NCBI GenBank assembly: GCA_031472005.1
Contig: PZJY01000013.1
Span: forward strand, 124,001 to 188,000
Source: Tetracladium setigerum
Taxonomy: Eukaryota > Ascomycota > Leotiomycetes > Helotiales
Direction: 5' to 3'
DNA: 64,000 bases
Part shown: piece by piece, positions 57,639 to 64,000 of the stretch
How positions within the stretch are numbered: the stretch's first letter is position 1
How the letters are laid out: each line of letters opens with the position of its first letter
Made by a program: the position numbers and the translations under genes
The notes under the pieces: generated by a model
Databases searched by the model: none
The model's input: the letters and a program-made list of their open reading frames with translations, nothing else
Told to the model about the DNA's origin: nothing

Positions 57639-59855
57639 TCATGAAGCAATGAGTGAATTACAGACTGACTCCGAAGGCTTTTTTGTCTCATCTATCTCTC
57701 CAATCAACTCTGACTTGTATTCCTCCAGATTAATTGGAACACTCGCAGCTGCATCTTCATTGACGATGTCCACAGGCTCTACAGCAGCCAATTCAGGAGA
57801 AGAGTCCGGGGTAGCCAGGTCAATCTTGCCATTTGCAGCAGCGACTCCTAAAATCGGAAGACCTGCGGCTCTCAAGTCCTTATTAATCTCATCCAAATGA
57901 TCCAAGAAATGACCTTGAACATCTTCCCATTGATCAGGTGGCGACACTGGCTGCGATTAGTTTGTCGTTCATCTCGTAATCGGAAGACTTACAATGCATC
58001 GCTCCAGATCGCTCCAGCGCATATTCTGTGAGTGAGAATTGGACGCTGATGTGAAACATAAATGCTAATTCCAAGGTAATTAGTCTTTCAGTGTGCCGGA
58101 AATGTAATTGGTGTTGTGTACCTAATGTATTATCGCAAACCCTTATGCAGCTCAGCTCAGCTGTTGAAGCTGCCTTGAATGTCTCATATGTTTCTATTGC
58201 AATATTCAGCATAAGAACTAAAAAAATATTAAAGTTTAAATCAAAGACTTACCTCCATGAGGCATGAAGCTCGCCTCATAACTCAACCCGCCTGGCTCAA
58301 GAACATGACTGCTTCCTCCATATTGCCCATAAATGAGACCCATAACCTCTGAAGCCATATTTCGGTGGTAGTACTCCAAAATATCAGTATATTTAAATCA
58401 AGTATCTCGTGCATGGGTAAAGTTACGGGAGGTCTGAATGTATTCGAAGTGACACACCACTTTGGAGTGAAAGCCAAGAATTCTGTGATGGAAACACCAG
58501 TGATTTTCGACTTGGCGAGCAGAATACAGGAAATCGTGGGATCAGCTTGATCTTTGTCCAGAGTTCCATATGTAATGAATTTCTCAATTGCATACTTGTA
58601 AGGAGCATATGTTCCATGCCAAGCCACAACATCGAATGGAGTGTGGTTTTGTTTGCAGGTGTACAGAGATCCAGTCATTTTGTATGTAACTAGAGAATAT
58701 CAGAAACTGGCGTAGTCATTGAGAGATTTTAGAGACATACTTTCCCATGGTGAGCTGTCAATATCAAAAGATGCAACAGGAATTTCGAAATCGCGGGGTA
58801 GAGCCATGCCATTTGAACCCACAGGACCAAGCTCAGGAAGCTCGTAATGACTTCCAAATATTTCTTGAATGTCTGATTGCAAATTAGCAATAATTTTTCT
58901 CAAGTTTTTGGATAGTTTTCATTTAATTACATCCTCGAGATGGTCCATCTGGTAGAGAAACCTTGAATCGAATACCTCCTTGAATTACTACAAGCTCTCC
59001 AGGGCGAACCATCATTCTACTCGACGTTAACATAAATTCACATTAAAAAATGCCAGATATCCCTTTTACCTTCCATACTCAGTCTGAATATCCAGACGAC
59101 CCTGTTGAGGTAGAATCAACATATCACCATCGTTGTTACAAAACGCACGATTCCCCATTGACTTGTTGGCCAGGTAGACGTGGACTGCAATACCTTCTCT
59201 CAATGTGGGGTCACCTTGACCACCAATTGTTTTTAACCCATCCACAAAATCTATCTCCTCAGGTGATGATGGGATCGGGAATGGATCCCATGCTACTTGA
59301 GTTGGGATAAATTGAACTTTCGGATTTGAGAGGGCGAAGTTTGCTTCAACCTGAGGAATTTTAGAAGTCTGTTTTCAGAATGATAGGCTCGACTTACATC
59401 GTGAGAAATTAAAGATTTTTCAATACTTTTGATGGCTACTGATGGTCGTATTCGATAGAACCAACTGGGTGATGTTAGTTAGTAGACTGGGTAGAAACGA
59501 TATTGAGTCAAGATCCTAGACTTACGCGTGCTGTAATGTTGCGCGACTTGAAATGAATGGCGAGCCATTCAACTAACTCAATTAGTAAGAGTCTCAGGAC
59601 AACTAGAAATTTCTCTCACCTGCTCTGAATAGAGATCGTACTTGCACTTCTGAGGTGTATTCTGGCCACGAGGAAGTGTTCCAGGTCTTGACACGAGTCA
59701 GCTGACAACCGCCTCAATCATATTGCAGACTCGACCTACATTGCTTCAGTTGCAAAACGGTTGCCAAAGCCTACTTGATAAATGTACGGATCTTCTGGAG
59801 TTAGAGATGTTGCGAAAGCTGTTCGAGCGCTGGCTCCAAAAGTAGGCCCGTTCAT
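57639..59855 (-). CDS. Homogentisate 1,2-dioxygenase-like enzyme with C-terminal extension
   Basis: About 12 short exons between ATG 59855 and stop 57639; joins were deduced one by one and give about 575 residues. Recognised family segments in order: DPYIYQVGFGNRFATEA; PRGQNTPQKCKYDLYSEQ; the ring-binding cupin half with VYLANKSMGNRAFCNNDGDML; GPVGSNGMALPRDFEIPVA; NHTPFDVVAWHGTYAPYKY; FRPPYYHRNMASEVMGLIYG; FMPHG; AFMFHISVQF. The iron ligands expected for this fold are present (His and Glu of HRN-x3-E, His of MPHG). These enzymes open the ring of 2,5-dihydroxyphenylacetate-type substrates. The extra ~85 residues after DQWEDVQGHF, acidic and disordered, are not in the usual 440-residue enzyme. 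Divergent from the P450. Confidence 0.88.
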
Positions 59856-60187
59856 GATGGATTGGCTTGAGTCTACAAGAAAACGTGACCACAGAGAAAA
59901 TTTGAATCGAAAGGAGACTGCAAGCTTGAGAAATTAAAATAACACTGGTTTTATTGATCAAAAATTGAAGTTCTTGCCACAGCTGAGAGATGATTGATCG
60001 GCTGTTCGTTGTGCATGGTGCAGGAGAAATCAGCCCTAGGCAAGCTTTGCAAAGGGTTGCCAAATTGTGATGCCGGATCTTAGGACATCTTCAGATCATC
60101 TTGTCCCACAACATATTCATTCTAGTCTGGATACCATTATCGTCTACTAGGATATGCATACTTGGGATTCGATAATGAGAAATTGAT

Positions 60188-60287
60188 TTGCCGGCGGCGA
60201 TATTGTGGCACTTCGAAGGATTAACAAAGGTGGGGTCCATCACGATAAGCGCTTTGAATGTACTATCTCGAAGTTGCCGGCCGGCAA
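60188..60287. promoter_or_regulatory. Divergent promoter with TTGCCGGC site and 14-base palindrome
   Basis: In the 594 bases between the dioxygenase start (59855, minus) and the P450 start (60450, plus) there is TTGCCGGC at 60188-60195 and a perfect palindrome TTGCCGGCCGGCAA at 60274-60287, 79 bases further on. The palindrome holds CGG and CCG half sites in contact, as Zn2Cys6 dimers can bind. Its symmetry is seen directly; the binding protein is inferred. Confidence 0.6.
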
Positions 60288-60449
60288 GTGTTGAACTGAA
60301 CCAACTTCCAATCAACAAACTACAGTCCCTATTACTAATATGATAATTTCTTAGCACCATGAATAGAGTCTAAGATTTCAACATATCCCATTTCGGCTTC
60401 TAGACAAAAGTCCAGATATACCCAATATATCACGTGAAAAACGCCGAAA

Positions 60450-62541
60450 ATGGCACTCTCAGGTCTCGAAACTTTGGTTGCAATTCTTACGGCCATTATT
60501 TTATGGAAAATTCCATCATTATATGTATCAAGGAAGAGAAATCCGTATCCTCTACCGCCAGGCCCAGCTGGAGAGCCGATTCTTGGCCATCTTCGTGTTG
60601 TGCCAACGGACAAACCTGAGATCGCATATGCGAATTGGTCAAAAGAATACAGCAAGTACTCATACTTCGAGACATAATTTTGATTGAAAACTAAGAATAG
60701 ATCAGATTCTGATGTTTTGTATTTTAACATCCTTGGCCAGCCGGTCGTGGTTTTGAACAGCGTCGAGGCAGCAGTTGATTTGCTCGATAAGAGGGGTGCG
60801 AATTATTGTGATCGCCCGAGATTTGTGTTGTTTGAAGTGTATAAAATCATTAGAATACCTAGATCTTTTCTTTAGATATGCAGCTGATTTTTTTTTAGAA
60901 TGGGATGGGGAATGACATTGACGTTCTTGCCATGGGGTCCCCGATTCCAAATGCACCGAAAGCTCATTCAAAGTTCTTTCACAAAACCAAATTGTGTTCA
61001 GTATCAAGATCTCCAAGAAAAAGAGACTCATCAATTAATGGCCGGCATCATGAAAAAGCCAGAGGATTGGGAACTACAGATGAGACGGCAAGTTTGAGTG
61101 TTCCAAATCGGTGGGTGAGACTGATGAGTTTTAGTTTCGCAACTGCGATTGTTCTGGGCATTGGATTTGGAGTCACCATTGACAACGATGATGATCCCTA
61201 TATTCAAATGGCTGTTGATGCATCCTATGCGCTAGGTCATGGAGGAGCACCAGCCGGAACACTTGTTGACTTTTTCCCATTCAGTACTTCTTCTTACCCA
61301 TTTACCTGTCAACTGCTAACAATATTGCCCAGTCAAATATTTACCCAACTGGTTGGCAAGATCTCAATCCTTAAAATTTGCGCGCGATTGGAAGTGGGCT
61401 ATTCAACAAATCCATGAAGCTCCATTCGCTGCAGTTGAGAAAGAAATCGTAAGTACTTCCGTGCCAATCAACTGAGTTAAGTTGACATTTTAGTAGGAAG
61501 CAGGAACTGCTCAGCCATCATTTATTCACACTCTACTGGAGGGAAACTCTCTCAGAACTGCAAATGGCGAGCCAATTCTTTTTGACTCGGAAGATATCAA
61601 AGGTGCAGCAGGTGCCATTTATGCTGCTGGGCAAGACACAGTATTTGCCCTATACGCCTTTTGCAATTTTCCGACTGACACTTCAACTTCGCAGACTTGG
61701 TCAACACTTGTAGTTTTTATACTCAATATGGTTCTCCATCCGGAAATCCAAAGGAAAGCTCAAGCGGAGATCGATTCTGTTGTTGGCGACTATCGGCTCC
61801 CCGAGTTCAATGATCGTGCTTCACTGCCATACATTGATCGCATTGTACAAGAGACTTTGAGGTAAATATTCTTTCTTGGTCCGCGCCACTTGAACAAATT
61901 CTAATTCTTGATCAATTTAGATGGGGTCCAGTCTCGCCTGTTGGGGTACCTCATAAATCCTTAGAAGATGATGTGTACAACGGAATGTTCATTCCTAAAG
62001 GGTAAGAATCAATTCTTCAAACACAAACCTTCAGGACTAAATCTAGATCAGCTCCTTCATATATGCAAACGCTCTCGCCATGACGCATAATGAAACAACC
62101 TATCGGGATCCCGATGAGTTCAATCCAGACCGCTTCATGCCACAGTCGGAAGGTGGGGCAGGAGAGCCACTACCCATTGGACAGTTTGGTTTCGGTCGAA
62201 GGTTAGAACATCTATCTCTTTTTTCCATGACATTTTGAACATATGATGACTCAAATATAGAATATGTCCCGGTCGTCACTTGGCTGAGGCAAGTGTTTGG
62301 ATCGTGATGGTTACTATGCTTGCCACTCTCGATATTAGCAAGGCTGTCGGAGAAGATGGGATTGAAATTACGCCTGACGTTGAACTTACCCCTGGATTAA
62401 CAAGGTAAGTTTTTGTGGTAAATATGAACAATAATGCGAATTCAACTGACTGATTTATGTTACAGCCATCCAACTCACTTCCCATGCGTTATGAAACCCC
62501 GCTCACAACTAGCTCGTTCATTGGTAGAGGACACTTTGTAG
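60450..62541 (+). CDS. Cytochrome P450 (microsomal, O-methylsterigmatocystin-oxidoreductase-like group)
   Basis: Eleven exons (60450-60655, 60701-60838, 60899-61087, 61135-61283, 61333-61448, 61497-61640, 61695-61861, 61921-62001, 62052-62201, 62261-62404, 62466-62541), all in phase; about 500 residues. Residues 1-25 are a membrane anchor, followed by the Pro hinge PLPPGPAGEPILG. The I-helix O2 motif is AAGQDTTWS, ExxR is in QETLR, and the haem loop is FGFGRRICPGRHLAE with the Cys ligand. The third intron uses a GC donor (GCAAGT at 61088); this keeps MRRFATAIVLG in frame. The fungal class resembles enzymes of aromatic or polyketide tailoring. It faces the dioxygenase across a shared promoter and is followed by its likely electron donor. 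Confidence 0.93.
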
Positions 62542-62589
62542 GGTATTTCAGCTAAAAGAAAAATAAAATTAAATGAAATTGTGAAACAA

Positions 62590-62685
62590 CTTACTCGAAA
62601 CCACGCTCGACAAGTTTGACTACGCTGAGGATCGAACTTGGCTTGTATTATGAGCCTGCTCACTGAGTCACTGTGGCAAAACTCT
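62590..62685 (-). repeat. tRNA-Met-like sequence, SINE or tRNA relic
   Basis: On the minus strand, TGACTCAGTGAG (62660-62671) resembles a pol III A box and GTTCGATCC (62629-62637) is a perfect B box, with GGCTCATAATACAAGCC between them like a CAT (Met) anticodon arm. The acceptor stem does not pair and the D arm is short, so it is not a working tRNA. A T-rich run follows it towards 62545. It fits the head of a tRNA-derived SINE or a decayed tRNA-Met. Confidence 0.5.
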
Positions 62686-63083
62686 GCCTTGAACAGAGCA
62701 CTTTAAATGAAATCGGAAGCAGAGATCGCAATAAATTTGGTCTCGACTTTGATACTTAATTCATCACCAAAAATATTAGAGCCTGATTTCAATAGATTCT
62801 TGTTGAACGGCAGAATGTCTTGGCATCGGGGTCTACCACTTAAGGAGGCTACTATATAAGGATACCTAAACTACTGCACATTAAGTGTAAGCCTATGCTT
62901 TTTGGGTCGATAATTCTTGTAATCCGTGTGTGATTGAAAAGACTGGCCTTGACAACCCTCTCAACAAGGTCAAATGAGAGCTACGTACTGAGAAATGGGG
63001 CAAGCAATAGGAGATTTCGGGCACCCCAGTTCTGGGTAATATATAATGACTTCTTTTGATTTGGAATTTCTGTCTTCCCGAAC

Positions 63084-64000
63084 CTACGACCAAACATCTA
63101 ACATCAACCTCTTTCTTTCCTTCAAAATCCTTAGCTCTCTCGAACCCACATCCTTCCCACCACCCAAAACCTTCCCCATAATACTCTCAAGCGTACTTTC
63201 AACCTCCTTCGCCATGAACTTAGCATCCCCACAAATATACAGATACCCCTTCCTCTCCACCAACGCCTTCACAACGTCATCGGCTTGCTGCTCGATCAAC
63301 TGCTGCACATACATCTTCTTCTTCCCCGGTTCTCTCGAAAACGCAACATGCAGTCTGAACTTTCCATCTAACTCCTTCGCGTAGGATTCCCATTCGTCTT
63401 TATACAGAAAATCCCAATCGGAGCGACGGCAACCATAGAAGAGGTCCATTGTTGCCCAGTCTTTGAGTGCATCTGGTCCCATTCTAGCTCTCGCTCGGCG
63501 GGCTAGAAAGACTCGCTCTTGGATGAAGGCTCGGAATGGAGCTACGCCCTGTTTATCTTTCGTCAGATTTTTGTTGATTGTTCATCAAAACTGAGGTGAA
63601 GGACTTACTGTTCCTGGTCCAATCATTATCAACGGGATTTTGACGCTCTTTGGGAGTCGGAATTTCGCGCTTCGGATATGGATTGGGATTGCATGACTTC
63701 CATCTCGAATATACTTTCCACGGGGACCTTCAAGAATGTATTGTGGGGTATCATCATCCTGCAATCTTGGCGTGCTCATGATGGAGTTCTTGATTTTCAA
63801 AAGGAAGTTGGAGTTCAACCCGTAGATCAAATTGCCAGTGGGCGATGGTTTTAACTTTGAGACTACAACTGTGACGTGAATTGAGTCGGGAAAAAGTCTC
63901 GAAGATGACGAGATAGAGTAATATCGAGGTTGAATGCGTGGGACACAAGAAAGAATATGCTCAAATGAAATTGGCCATGTTGTCAATCCTAAAACGTTCG
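63084..64000 (-). CDS. NADPH-cytochrome P450 reductase, C-terminal part (truncated by window edge)
   Basis: Visible exons: >64000-63609 and 63548-63084, with a 60-base intron (GTAAGT...CAG, phase 0) inside the GPGTGVAPF motif. The 284 visible residues hold the FAD-site PRYYSISSS, the NADPH-binding GPGTGVAPFRAFIQE, the FYGCRRSDWDFLY block, YICGDAKFM, and the C-terminal DVW-S with its conserved aromatic. The FMN domain and start lie beyond 64000. It supplies electrons to microsomal P450s; its place 540 bases behind a P450 and tail to tail with it suggests a cluster-dedicated copy, in addition to a housekeeping one elsewhere (inference). It ends convergently with the P450 across the tRNA-like relic. 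Confidence 0.9.

Noticed and set aside
62590..62685. Functional tRNA-Met gene
   Set aside because: Acceptor stem unpaired and D arm incomplete, so listed as a relic or SINE head instead.
1..64000. CRISPR array, operons, ribosome binding sites, rRNA
   Set aside because: Spliced fungal genes throughout; no regular spacer arrays or rRNA sequence seen.

Overview
The window is nuclear DNA of a filamentous ascomycete (Pezizomycotina; gene content resembles Leotiomycetes, but that class assignment is inference). Reasons: many 45-130 base GT-AG introns with CTAAC/CTGAC-type branch sites, a HET-domain gene, Zn2Cys6 and Fungal_trans regulators, an intron-containing tRNA-Asn, and TpA-rich islands that look like repeat-induced point mutation (RIP).

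Layout. 0-6 kb is accessory: a hAT-type MITE with a perfect 8-base target duplication, a frameshifted secreted-protein remnant, a 45-base tandem repeat, a HET gene, a broken C2H2-like gene and a RIP island. 8-16 kb holds a secreted Cys-rich M15/ARB_07466-like protein, two small mitochondrial membrane proteins that look like tandem paralogues, a cytosolic GH16 enzyme and a BTB pseudogene. 16-41 kb is mostly housekeeping: a zinc-knuckle protein, POP7 and a Rogdi/RAV2 gene head to head, a NIPSNAP protein, a receptor-L-domain membrane protein, formyltetrahydrofolate deformylase, ATP synthase subunit J, a Zn2Cys6 regulator, tRNA-Asn, and RRP40 and SSZ1 head to head. 41-53 kb has a medium-chain reductase, a foldback repeat, two single-pass membrane proteins, a Fungal_trans protein, a short-chain dehydrogenase and a purine/cytosine permease.

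The most interesting region is 53.3-64 kb. An MFS exporter, an isochorismatase-fold hydrolase, a homogentisate-1,2-dioxygenase-like enzyme, a cytochrome P450 and a NADPH-P450 reductase lie together. The three promoters in the window that serve them carry the same core, TTGCCGGC, which becomes a perfect 14-base palindrome between the divergent dioxygenase and P450 genes. I infer a co-regulated aromatic-catabolism or detoxification cluster: P450 and reductase hydroxylate an aromatic, the dioxygenase opens the 2,5-dihydroxy ring, the hydrolase acts on an amide-type group and the transporter moves substrate or product. The cluster runs off the right edge.

Two conserved genes (SSZ1 and the medium-chain reductase) have single-base losses in short C/G runs, which suggests residual assembly errors; other frameshifts here should be read with that in mind.
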